Source: Pseudomonas sp. 8AS
Lineage (GTDB): Bacteria; Pseudomonadota; Gammaproteobacteria; Pseudomonadales; Pseudomonadaceae
Length of the DNA stretch: 64,000 nt
Assembly: GCF_902506505.1 (NCBI RefSeq)
Contig: NZ_LR733406.1
Location: 3,718,693-3,782,692, forward strand
Direction: 5' to 3'
The notes beneath the pieces are model-generated. The model saw only the letters and a program-made list of their open reading frames with translations. It did not search any database and was not told the DNA's origin. Of this stretch, positions 8,354-15,585 are shown piece by piece. The position numbers were made by a program, and so were the translations under genes. Numbering within the stretch: the first letter of the stretch is position 1; each line of letters begins with the position of its first letter.

Positions 8354-9688
8354 ATGCGCCGCATCCTCCGCGACCTGAAAATCATGCTGTTGGCCAACCT
8401 GTGGATAGTGCCGGTGCTGGCCGCCCTGGTCGGCGCGCTGTTCTACTTCGTCGCCCCGCCGCCACCCATGCATGCGCGGCTGGCCACCGGCGCGGCGGGC
8501 GGCGGCTACCACGCCTTCGCCGAGCGCCTGCGCGCCGAGCTGGAACAGCAGGGCTTCACCCTGGAACTGGTGGAAAGCGCAGGCTCGGCGGACAACCTGG
8601 CCAAGCTCGGCCAAGGTGAAGTGGAGCTGGCCCTAGTGCAGAGTGGCCAGGAACTGACCCTGCCCGACGAGGCCCGCGCCAAGCTGAGCGGCCTTGGCGT
8701 GATGTACCGCGAGCCGCTGTGGCTGTTCACCGGTAGCAAGGTCAAGTTCCGGCGCCTGGCCGACCTGACCCGGCTGCGCCTGGCCATCGGCTCGCAAGAC
8801 AGCGGCACCCAGGCAGTGACCGCCGCCCTGTTCGCCGCCAACCGCATCGAGCCGGCGCAGTACCCCAAACGCTGGCAGCAACTGGGCGGCAGCCGCGCCG
8901 CCGATGCGCTGATCGCCGGCGAGCTGGACGCCGCCTTCTTCGTCGGCCCGGCGGAGAACCCACTGATCCAGCGCCTGGCCGCCGAGCCCGGGCTGCGCCT
9001 GGTCAGCCTGCGGCGTAGCGAAGCCTACCTGGCGCGCCTGCCCTACCTGAGCCGCCTGGAAGTCGGCGAAGGCATGCTCGACATGGCGCAGAACACCCCG
9101 GACCGCGACATCGTCACCCTCGGCCCGGTGGCCACCCTGGTGGCCGGCGAGGCCTTCCACCCCTCGCTGACCCCGCTGATTCTCGAAGCGGCCAAGACCG
9201 TGCTGAAGAACGGCAGCCTGCTCGACCCGGCCGGCAGCTACCCGGCCCGGCCGCCGCTGTCGCTGCAGACCCTGGCCGAGGCCGAGTACTACTACGACAA
9301 GGGCCTGCCGATCCTGCAGCGCTACCTGCCGTTCCGCATCGCCTCCCTGGCCGACCGCTACATCATCCTTGCCATCCCCTTGCTGGTGCTGCTGTTCCCG
9401 CTGTTCAAGGCCATCGGGCCGATCTACCAGTGGCGCATCCGCGCGCGCATCTACCGCTGGTACAAGCACCTGCGCGAGATCGACCAGCTGCTGTACAAGG
9501 GCGACCTGCCCAGCGACATCGCCGAGGAAATCGCTCGGTTGGAGAAACTGGAAGACGAGCTGGCGCGGGTCGAGGTGCCGCTGTCCTATTCCAGCGAGCT
9601 GTACGAGCTGCACATGCACCTGCGCTACATGATCGAGCGCCTGCAGGCCGTTCAGCGACGCACGACTGCGCAGGCGGTGGTCGGGTAA
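8354..9688 (+). CDS. Membrane-anchored TAXI-family solute-binding protein
   Basis: A 444-residue TAXI-type (TRAP-associated extracytoplasmic) binding protein. Residues 13-34 form an N-terminal membrane anchor rather than a cleaved signal (no clear cleavage site; PPPPMHARL follows). The periplasmic domain starts LATGAAGGGYHAFAERL and includes IGSQDSGTQAVTAALF. A second span (YIILAIPLLVLLFPLFKAIG, about 336-355) is followed by RIRARIYRWYK and a roughly 80-residue charged helical tail that should be cytoplasmic. No TRAP permease genes are nearby. The two-span plan with a cytoplasmic tail could suit a sensor or adaptor. Confidence 0.85.
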   Translation: MRRILRDLKIMLLANLWIVPVLAALVGALFYFVAPPPPMHARLATGAAGGGYHAFAERLRAELEQQGFTLELVESAGSADNLAKLGQGEVELALVQSGQELTLPDEARAKLSGLGVMYREPLWLFTGSKVKFRRLADLTRLRLAIGSQDSGTQAVTAALFAANRIEPAQYPKRWQQLGGSRAADALIAGELDAAFFVGPAENPLIQRLAAEPGLRLVSLRRSEAYLARLPYLSRLEVGEGMLDMAQNTPDRDIVTLGPVATLVAGEAFHPSLTPLILEAAKTVLKNGSLLDPAGSYPARPPLSLQTLAEAEYYYDKGLPILQRYLPFRIASLADRYIILAIPLLVLLFPLFKAIGPIYQWRIRARIYRWYKHLREIDQLLYKGDLPSDIAEEIARLEKLEDELARVEVPLSYSSELYELHMHLRYMIERLQAVQRRTTAQAVVG

Positions 9689-9724
9689 CATGCGCGCTTT
9701 CCGTTTCTGCACCACGAGGCCGCC

Positions 9725-10732
9725 ATGCCGATCCGCCACTGCATCGTCCACCTGATCGACAAGAAACCCGACGGCACCCCCGCCGTGCTGCATGCCCGCG
9801 ACAGCGAGCTGAGCAGCTCGCAGGCCATGGAAAACCTGCTGGCCGACCTCAACGAGAGCTACAACGCCAAGCAGGGCAAGGCCTGGGGCCTGTTCCACGA
9901 GGAGTCCGGCGCCTACCCGTTCAGCGGCTGGCTCAAGCAGTACCTGGACGGCGAGAAGGACTTCACCGCCTTCAGCCGCCAGGCCGTGGAACAGCTGCAG
10001 AAGCTGATGGAAGAATCCAACCTGGCCACCGGCGGCCATGTGCTGCTGGCCCACTACCAGCAAGGCATGACCGACTACCTGGCGATCGCCCTGCTCCATC
10101 ACAGCGAAGGCGTGACCGTGACCGAGGCGCTGGACGTGGCCCCGGCCAAGCACCTCGACCTCGGCCAGCTGCACCTGGCGGCACGCATCAACATCAGCGA
10201 GTGGCAGAACAACAAGCAGTCCAAGCAGTACATCTCGTTTATCCGCGGCAAGAACGGCAAGAAGGTCTCGGACTACTTCCGCGACTTCATCGGCTGCCAG
10301 GAAGGCGTCGATGCACCGAGCGAGACCCGTACCCTGCTCAAGGCCTTCAGCGACTTCGTCGAGAGCGAGGACCTGCCGGAAGAACAGGCCCGCGCCAAGA
10401 CCGACACCCTGGTCGACTATGCCACCAGCCAGGCCAAGATCGGCGAGCCGATCACCCTCGATGAACTCTCCGGACTGATCGATGAAGACCGCCCGCGCGC
10501 CTTCTTCGAGCACATCCGCAACAAGGACTACGGCATGGCCCCGGAATTCCCGGCGGACAAGCGCACCCTCAACCAGTTCCGCCGCTTCACCGGGCGCGCC
10601 GAGGGCCTGTCGATCAGCTTCGAGTCGCACCTGCTGGGCTCGGCCATCGAGTACGACGAGGCGCGCGACATGCTGATCATCCGCCAGCTGCCGACCCAGC
10701 TGAAGGACCAGCTCAAGCGGCGCAAGGACTGA
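9725..10732 (+). CDS. ndpA: Nucleoid-associated protein NdpA (YejK)
   Basis: A 335-residue NdpA/YejK family protein, a nucleoid-associated DNA-binding protein of poorly defined function. It starts MPIRHCIVHLIDKKPDG and is collinear with the family throughout, including SGAYPFSGWLKQYLDGEKDF and the C-terminal segment ending QLKDQLKRRKD. It is followed after only 7 bp by the PPK2 gene on the same strand, so the two are likely co-transcribed. Confidence 0.93.
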   Translation: MPIRHCIVHLIDKKPDGTPAVLHARDSELSSSQAMENLLADLNESYNAKQGKAWGLFHEESGAYPFSGWLKQYLDGEKDFTAFSRQAVEQLQKLMEESNLATGGHVLLAHYQQGMTDYLAIALLHHSEGVTVTEALDVAPAKHLDLGQLHLAARINISEWQNNKQSKQYISFIRGKNGKKVSDYFRDFIGCQEGVDAPSETRTLLKAFSDFVESEDLPEEQARAKTDTLVDYATSQAKIGEPITLDELSGLIDEDRPRAFFEHIRNKDYGMAPEFPADKRTLNQFRRFTGRAEGLSISFESHLLGSAIEYDEARDMLIIRQLPTQLKDQLKRRKD

Positions 10733-10739
10733 GCCCGCC

Positions 10740-11558
10740 ATGCGCCTGCCCGACGCCATCCTCGACGCCTGCCTGTGCGATCCACAGGCGCCGCTGACGC
10801 AGGACCCGGCGCGCGACTTCGGCCTGGGCAAGGACGCCGCCCAGCTGGCCATGGCCGGCCTCAGGCCCTGGCTCAACGAGCAGCAGCGCATGCTCTGGGC
10901 CAGCCGCCGCGCGGCCCTGCTGCTGGTGCTGCAAGGCCCCGACTGCGCGGGCAAGGACGGGGTGATCCGCAAGGTGGTCAACGCCTTCGACCCGCAGGGC
11001 ATCAGCCTGCACAGTTTTCACCAGCCGGACGAGCAGGAGCGGTACCAGCACTTTCTCCTGCGCTACCGCCAGCGCCTGCCGCAGCCGGGGCTGCTCGGCG
11101 TGTTCAACCGCAGCCACTACGAGGCGCTGATCTGCGACCCGCTGGATGGCCTGTGCAGCGAGGCTGACGTGCCGCAGCGCCTGCAGGAGCTGCTGGCGTT
11201 CGAGGGCGAATGGCCGGCGCGACAGCTGCACCCGCTGAAGTGCTACCTGCAGATTTCCCGCGAGGAGCAGAAGCGGCGCCTGCTCAGCCGCCTAGAACGC
11301 CCGGAGAAGCGCTGGAAGCTGCACGCCAGCGATCTGCAGGCCTATCGCGAGTTCGACCTGCGCCAGCAGCGCTGGAGCGAGCTGCTGGCAGCCAGTCATA
11401 CGCCGCAGGCGCCCTGGTATGTGCTCCCGTCCGACCTGCGCTGGCTGCGCGACTGGCTGGTAGCCAGCCTGCTGGCCCGCGAGCTGGAACGCCTGCAACT
11501 GGCCTGGCCGGACAACCCGCTGCCGTTCAGCGCCAGCGATCTGGACGCCGCCGAGTAG
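10740..11558 (+). CDS. ppk2: Polyphosphate kinase 2 family protein
   Basis: PPK2 enzymes move phosphate between polyphosphate and nucleotides, mostly in the direction that makes NDP or NTP. The 272-residue single-domain protein has the Walker A motif LQGPDCAGKDG (about 65-75), the Walker-B-region motif VFNRSHYE (121-128), and a lid with EEQKRRLLSRLERPEKRW. The canonical G-M-D-A/T-A/S-G-K-D-G is altered to G-P-D-C-A-G-K-D-G, but the Lys and Asp are kept. The overall pattern resembles PPK2 proteins that act on NMP and NDP; the class is not certain. It sits 7 bp after ndpA. Confidence 0.88.
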   Translation: MRLPDAILDACLCDPQAPLTQDPARDFGLGKDAAQLAMAGLRPWLNEQQRMLWASRRAALLLVLQGPDCAGKDGVIRKVVNAFDPQGISLHSFHQPDEQERYQHFLLRYRQRLPQPGLLGVFNRSHYEALICDPLDGLCSEADVPQRLQELLAFEGEWPARQLHPLKCYLQISREEQKRRLLSRLERPEKRWKLHASDLQAYREFDLRQQRWSELLAASHTPQAPWYVLPSDLRWLRDWLVASLLARELERLQLAWPDNPLPFSASDLDAAE

Positions 11559-11565
11559 CGGCCCT

Positions 11566-11634
11566 CCCGTAGGGTGCGCCGTGCGCACCAAGAAGTCTGT
11601 GCGGGCCGGCGGTGCGCACGGCGCACCCTACGGG
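11566..11634. repeat. 24-bp perfect inverted repeat (intergenic)
   Basis: Positions 11566-11589 and 11611-11634 are perfect reverse complements over 24 bp (core GGTGCGCACGGCGCACC) around a 21-nt loop. It lies just past the PPK2 stop and could also act as a terminator-like hairpin. A degenerate copy occurs at 13018-13080, so this is a dispersed repeat family. Confidence 0.7.
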
Positions 11635-11643
11635 TTTCTGCGT

Positions 11644-11682
11644 TGTGGGCGGGTTAAACCCGCAGGTTTCACCCGCCCTACA
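11644..11682. repeat. Imperfect 39-bp palindrome (GGGCGGGTT type)
   Basis: The segment reads almost the same on both strands (GGGCGGGTTAAACC on one side, GGTTTCACCCGCCC on the other). It abuts the GST gene stop. It resembles the short palindromic repeats scattered through Pseudomonas intergenic regions. Confidence 0.55.
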
Positions 11683-11686
11683 TCAA

Positions 11687-12622
11687 TCAAACTGCTTCGA
11701 TACGAAAACCCAGGCGCGGGAAGTGCACATGCACCACCCCGGCACGCTCGTCCTCGCGGCGCAGGATCAGCTCCTCGACGCCGGCGAACAGCAGCTCGCC
11801 CTCGACCGGGTCGACCCCGTAATCGGTGGCGGCGATCTTCACCCGCTGCCCGGCCTGCAGGCCGTTGGGTTCGACGAAGGGCTCGTCCGGCAGGGCCGCC
11901 GGCGTCGCCGCGCGGGCGATTTCGATGGCCTCTTCTGCGTCCAGGCCGCTGGACGCACCGTGGCCGAAGCCCAGCACGCGGCCGAGCCAGGCGCTGACAT
12001 TGGGGTAGGCATCGACCAGCGGCGCGGTCACCGGAGTGGCCTTGAGGAACCACAGGCAGTGGGCCAGGGAGAAGTCGGCAAGCGACGGCTCGCCGAACAG
12101 GAAGTCGCCCTCCTCGCGCGCCAGCTGCTGCTCGACCCGGGCCATCAGGCCCGGCCAGTTGTGCCGGGCGACCTCGGCCGGCAGGCGGGTGGCCGTGCCG
12201 CCGCTGAACAGCCCGGCACGGTCGGCGATAAAGGCCTTGACCGCTTCCGGCGGCAGCTTGGCGAAGCGCAGGGCAATGGATTCCGGCTGGAACACCAGGC
12301 TCACCGCGTGCTGGAAAATCACCGAATCGACCCACTGGGCAAAGCTCGCCACGACGAACTCGCGGCCTTCCGGAAACAGCGCCGGGGTGGCCTTTTCGGC
12401 CTCCAGGCGGCGGGCGATCAGCGCGGTGTCGCAGTAGATGTCGGCGCCGACCTGCAGCACCGGGGTCTTGCGGTAGCCTCCGGTCAGGGCCAGCAGGTCG
12501 GGCTTGGGCATCACCGCGGGGATCAGCACCGAGCGCCAGGACAGCTGCTTGAAGCCCAGCAACAGGCGGCTCTTTTCGGCGAATGGCGAGGTTGGGTAAT
12601 GGTGCAGGATCAACTCGTGCAT
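11687..12622 (-). CDS. Glutathione S-transferase family protein with C-terminal extension
   Basis: Residues 1-80 are a GST thioredoxin-fold domain (HHYPTSPFAEKSRLLLGFK, with the TPVLQVGADIYCDTALI segment that would contact glutathione); an all-helical GST C-domain follows to about 240. The 311-residue protein is some 80-90 residues longer than ordinary GSTs: after GLQAGQRVKIAATDYGVDPV comes a beta-rich tail ending HFPRLGFRIEAV, an added domain of unknown role. The catalytic residue is unclear (Ser12 is a candidate). It stands alone between repeats. Confidence 0.85.
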   Translation of the reverse strand: MHELILHHYPTSPFAEKSRLLLGFKQLSWRSVLIPAVMPKPDLLALTGGYRKTPVLQVGADIYCDTALIARRLEAEKATPALFPEGREFVVASFAQWVDSVIFQHAVSLVFQPESIALRFAKLPPEAVKAFIADRAGLFSGGTATRLPAEVARHNWPGLMARVEQQLAREEGDFLFGEPSLADFSLAHCLWFLKATPVTAPLVDAYPNVSAWLGRVLGFGHGASSGLDAEEAIEIARAATPAALPDEPFVEPNGLQAGQRVKIAATDYGVDPVEGELLFAGVEELILRREDERAGVVHVHFPRLGFRIEAV

Positions 12623-12700
12623 GACGGGCTCCGTGTCGGTGGCAGTGAAGCAGCAGCTTACCCCCGGGACGGCCGGCGGCCTACCCGCCGGGACTGATAG

Positions 12701-12994
12701 TCAGCTATCAGTTTTTTCCATAGTAGCCGTCAGCACCAGGCGCTCCTTGGCGACCTTGGCCAGGCCCTTGATCGCCCTTTCGCGGCGCAGGGCCGTGCCC
12801 TTGTCCGTACAGGCCTCGACATAGACCAGCGCCTGCGCCGGGCTGGAGTGGAAGAAGCGCGCGCCCTTGCCGCTGCAGTGCTGGGCGAAGCGCCGCTGCG
12901 GGTCGTCGCTGATGCCGCAGTACAGCGCGCCGTTTGCCGCGCGCACCAGATAAACCGACCAGGTCTTGCCGGGTTCGGTCGGGATTTCACTCAT
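12701..12994 (-). CDS. GIY-YIG nuclease superfamily protein
   Basis: A 97-residue single-domain protein. The GIY-YIG core is recognizable as VYLVRAANGALYCGISDDPQRRFAQH (about 13-38), followed by AQALVYVEACTDKGTALRRERAIKGL with the conserved Glu region. It belongs to the small UPF0213/YhbQ-like group, whose cellular role is not established. I start it at ATG 12994 (MSEIPTEPG); upstream in-frame sequence overlaps a dispersed repeat and is not part of the family. Confidence 0.85.
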   Translation of the reverse strand: MSEIPTEPGKTWSVYLVRAANGALYCGISDDPQRRFAQHCSGKGARFFHSSPAQALVYVEACTDKGTALRRERAIKGLAKVAKERLVLTATMEKTDS

Positions 12995-13017
12995 CAATAG
13001 CTTCTCGTTGGGGCCTC

Positions 13018-13080
13018 GTAGGGGGCACCGCGCGCACCACAGGCGACACATAGGCCGCTGGTACGCATGGCGCGCCCTGC
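13018..13080. repeat. Degenerate copy of the 11566-11634 inverted repeat
   Basis: GTAGGGGGCACCGCGCGCACC at 13018-13038 differs at 3 of 21 positions from the left arm at 11569, and 13060-13080 resembles the right arm with more changes. It lies between the GIY-YIG and NTF2-like genes. Confidence 0.5.
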
Positions 13081-13106
13081 ACAGGAGCCATTTTCCGGCG
13101 GGCAGC

Positions 13107-13586
13107 TTACGTCACTCGGCGGGACGCCTGCCAGGCGCGCAGCCCGGCCATGGCCTGCTTGCGGATCGCGCCCTGCACCAGCGGCGTCCAGCCCAGCAGC
13201 AGGCCCTGGGTGCCCAGCGCCTGACGGGCCCAGCGCCACAGGTCGAAGCTGTCGCGGTGCTCGACGATCTTGCCGTCTTCGAAACGGAAGTTGGCCTGTA
13301 TGTGGTTGACCACGGTATTGCCGGTCTTGCTGAACAGGTAGGTCGCCACCCAGCGCGCACTGCCCTGCCGGTCATCGGCCTGCACGCTGTCGAAGGTCAG
13401 GGAGAAGTTCTGCGCCCGCGCCGCCAGCATGCGCCACATGTCGCCGGCATCGCGGCCGCGCAGGTCGGTGAACGCCGGGTCGCTGAACTGCACGTCCTCG
13501 GCATAGCAGGCGACCATGGCCTCGGCGTCCAGCTGCTGGAAGGCCTGGTAGAAACGGCTGATGAGTTCGGCATTGGGGTGGGCCAT
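13107..13586 (-). CDS. Nuclear transport factor 2 (SnoaL-like) family protein
   Basis: A 159-residue NTF2-fold protein: the N-terminus ELISRFYQAFQQLDAEAMVACYAEDVQFSDPAF is the typical SnoaL-like cone-forming helix and strand, and FRFEDGKIVEHRDSFDLWRW matches the later sheet. The fold serves isomerases, dehydratases and simple ligand binders; no specific reaction can be assigned. It is divergent from a GlxA-type AraC regulator across 118 bp rich in palindromes, so it may be a target of that regulator. Confidence 0.85.
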   Translation of the reverse strand: MAHPNAELISRFYQAFQQLDAEAMVACYAEDVQFSDPAFTDLRGRDAGDMWRMLAARAQNFSLTFDSVQADDRQGSARWVATYLFSKTGNTVVNHIQANFRFEDGKIVEHRDSFDLWRWARQALGTQGLLLGWTPLVQGAIRKQAMAGLRAWQASRRVT

Positions 13587-13620
13587 GGGTCCTGCTCCGT
13601 GAAAGGGACTGGACAGAGTA

Positions 13621-13661
13621 TTGCCGCTGATCCGGCAAACGGCGATTGGCGACAACGCCAA
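13621..13661. promoter_or_regulatory. Two palindromes between the NTF2-like gene and the AraC-type regulator
   Basis: TTGCCG-N6-CGGCAA (13621-13638) and TTGGCG-N4-CGCCAA (13646-13661) are perfect palindromes in the divergent promoter region. They are candidate binding sites for the adjacent regulator or another factor. TTGGCG could alternatively serve as a -35, with AATAAT at 13671 as a -10 (spacing 19). Confidence 0.4.
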
Positions 13662-13704
13662 CTTTGTGTCAATAATCGCCACCCACCTCGAGATCGACGC
13701 CCCC

Positions 13705-14679
13705 ATGGTTCGTATTGCCTTGTATGTCTGCCCGCAGACCGTGCTGTCCAGCCTGGGTATGGCCGACGACGCCTTGCGCCTGGCCAACCAGCTGGCCGGG
13801 GAGCGCCTGTTCGAGGTGAGCCGGCTCAGCGCGGACGGCCAGCCGGTCGATCTCGGCAGCGCCCAGCTGCGGGTGGACGGCGATCTGCGCCTGGCCGACG
13901 GCGCCGACCTGCTGCTGATCCCCGCCACCGGCAGCGCCATCGAGCGCACCCTGAACGGCAACCCCGAGCTGCTCGCCTGGCTGGCCACGCGCCCGGCCAG
14001 CCAGCAACTGGCCAGCCTGTGCAGCAGCGCCTGCCTGCTGGCTGCCGCCGGAGTACTCGACGGCCGCCGCGCCACCACCCACTGGGCACTGGCCGGCGCC
14101 TTTCGCCAGCGCTTCCCGCGGGTCAACCTGCAGGTCGACGAGCTGTTCACCGAGGATGGCAACCGCTTCTGCTCCGGCGGTGCCCAGGCCGGCCTGGACC
14201 TCTGCCTGCACCTGATCGCCTGGCATGGCGGCGACTGGCTGGCCGAGCGGGTGGCCGGCGCGCTGGTATTCGAGCGCGGTCGCGGGCGGCAGTCGCGCTT
14301 TGCCCCGCTGCTGCCAGAGCTGCTCCTGGAGGACGGCTTGATCGCCCCGCTGCTGCGCTGGCTGCAGCAGCACCACGCCCAGGCCATCGACCTGCCGCGC
14401 CTGGCCCGGCAGGCCAACTGCTCGACCCGCACCCTGCTGCGGCGCTTCAAGGCCGCCACCGGGCTGACGCCCAACGACTACCTGCAGCGCCTGCGCATCA
14501 GCGCCGCACAGAGCGCCCTGCGCAACCCGGCGCGCTCGCTGGAGCAGGTCGCCGCCCAGGTCGGCTACGCCGATCGCGCCACCTTCGCCAAGCTGTTCAA
14601 GCAGCTCTGCGGCGAGACGCCCGGGGCCTTTCGCAAGCGCCTGACACGTCACCCAGCCACCACGCACAACCCCCTGTAG
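13705..14679 (+). CDS. GlxA-type AraC family transcriptional regulator
   Basis: A 324-residue regulator with an N-terminal DJ-1/PfpI-like (class I GATase-like) domain; the nucleophile-elbow region LASLCSSACLLAAAG retains cysteines. A C-terminal AraC double helix-turn-helix (LARQANCSTRTLLRRFKAATGLTP, then VAAQVGYADRATFAKLFKQLCG) completes it. Proteins of this plan regulate amine, betaine or arginine catabolism in pseudomonads; the effector here is unknown. ATG 13705 is chosen as the first Met before conserved sequence. Its stop codon lies inside a REP repeat. Confidence 0.9.
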   Translation: MVRIALYVCPQTVLSSLGMADDALRLANQLAGERLFEVSRLSADGQPVDLGSAQLRVDGDLRLADGADLLLIPATGSAIERTLNGNPELLAWLATRPASQQLASLCSSACLLAAAGVLDGRRATTHWALAGAFRQRFPRVNLQVDELFTEDGNRFCSGGAQAGLDLCLHLIAWHGGDWLAERVAGALVFERGRGRQSRFAPLLPELLLEDGLIAPLLRWLQQHHAQAIDLPRLARQANCSTRTLLRRFKAATGLTPNDYLQRLRISAAQSALRNPARSLEQVAAQVGYADRATFAKLFKQLCGETPGAFRKRLTRHPATTHNPL

Positions 14680-14740
14680 GAGCCAGCTTGCTGGCGATCA
14701 GCCCGCCCCCATGAACAATCGCCAGCAAGCTGGCTCCTAC
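14676..14740. repeat. REP doublet (REPIN-like), copy 1
   Basis: Two REP sequences (GTAGGAGCCAGCTTGCTGGC and its reverse complement) are arranged head to head around a short spacer. The left copy includes the stop codon of the upstream regulator. The same pair recurs at 26063-26132, as expected of Pseudomonas REPINs mobilized by a RAYT transposase elsewhere. Confidence 0.85.
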
Positions 14741-14770
14741 GGTAACGGAAAGCGGCTGCGTTTCAGGCAA

Positions 14771-14794
14771 AGAAAAGGGAGCCCGCAGGCTCCC
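14771..14794 (-). terminator. Terminator of the aapJQMP operon
   Basis: GGGAGCC (14777-14783) and GGCTCCC (14788-14794) form a 7-bp stem with loop CGCA. On the minus strand it is followed by TTTTCT, about 20 bp past the aapP stop. Confidence 0.75.
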
Positions 14795-14814
14795 TGTTCG
14801 TCTTGCCGTGAAAC

Positions 14815-15576
14815 TCAGTGCAGGATCTGGCTGAGGAACAGCTTGGTCCGCTCGTTCTGCGGGTTGCTGAAGAAGCTGTTCGGCTCGCCCTGTTCGACGA
14901 TCTCGCCCTTGTCCATGAAGATCACCCGGTTCGCCACAGTGCGGGCGAAGCCCATCTCATGGGTCACGCAGAGCATGGTCATGCCGTCCTCGGCCAGGCT
15001 GACCATGGTGTCCAGCACTTCCTTGACCATTTCCGGGTCGAGGGCCGAGGTCGGCTCGTCGAACAGCATGATCTTCGGCTTCATGCACAGGGCGCGGGCA
15101 ATCGCCACGCGCTGCTGCTGGCCGCCGGAGAGCTGGCCGGGGAACTTGTGCGCCTGCTCGGGGATGCGCACGCGCTCGAGAAAGTGCATGGCGATCTCCT
15201 CGGCCTGGCGCTTGGGCATCTTGCGTACCCACATCGGCGCCAGGGTGCAGTTCTGCAGGACGGTCAGGTGCGGGAACAGGTTGAAGTGCTGGAACACCAT
15301 GCCCACTTCACGACGCACCGCCTCGATCTGCTTGAGGTCGTGGGTCAGCTCGGTGCCGTCGACCACGATGCGCCCCTGCTGATGTTCCTCCAGGCGGTTG
15401 ATGCAGCGGATGGTGGTCGACTTGCCGGAGCCGGACGGGCCACACAGGACGATGCGCTCGCCCTGCTGCACGCTGAGGTTGATGTCTTTCAGCACATGGA
15501 ACTGGCCGTACCACTTGTTCACGCCCTGCAGCAGGATCATCGGCTCGGCGCTGGGCTGTTTGATGGCTTCACTCAT
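14815..15576 (-). CDS. aapP: General L-amino acid ABC transporter, ATP-binding protein
   Basis: The 253-residue ATPase of a polar amino acid uptake system. It contains Walker A GPSGSGKST (about 46-54), the Q-loop in VFQHFNLFPHLTV, the ABC signature LSGGQQQRVAIARAL, Walker B IMLFDEPTSALD and the switch His in VTHEMGFA. It is the last gene of the minus-strand aapJ-aapQ-aapM-aapP operon, with a 9-bp gap after aapM and good ribosome sites throughout. The complete four-gene set indicates a broad-range AapJQMP/BztABCD-type transporter. Confidence 0.95.
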   Translation of the reverse strand: MSEAIKQPSAEPMILLQGVNKWYGQFHVLKDINLSVQQGERIVLCGPSGSGKSTTIRCINRLEEHQQGRIVVDGTELTHDLKQIEAVRREVGMVFQHFNLFPHLTVLQNCTLAPMWVRKMPKRQAEEIAMHFLERVRIPEQAHKFPGQLSGGQQQRVAIARALCMKPKIMLFDEPTSALDPEMVKEVLDTMVSLAEDGMTMLCVTHEMGFARTVANRVIFMDKGEIVEQGEPNSFFSNPQNERTKLFLSQILH

Positions 15577-15585
15577 GATTCACTC

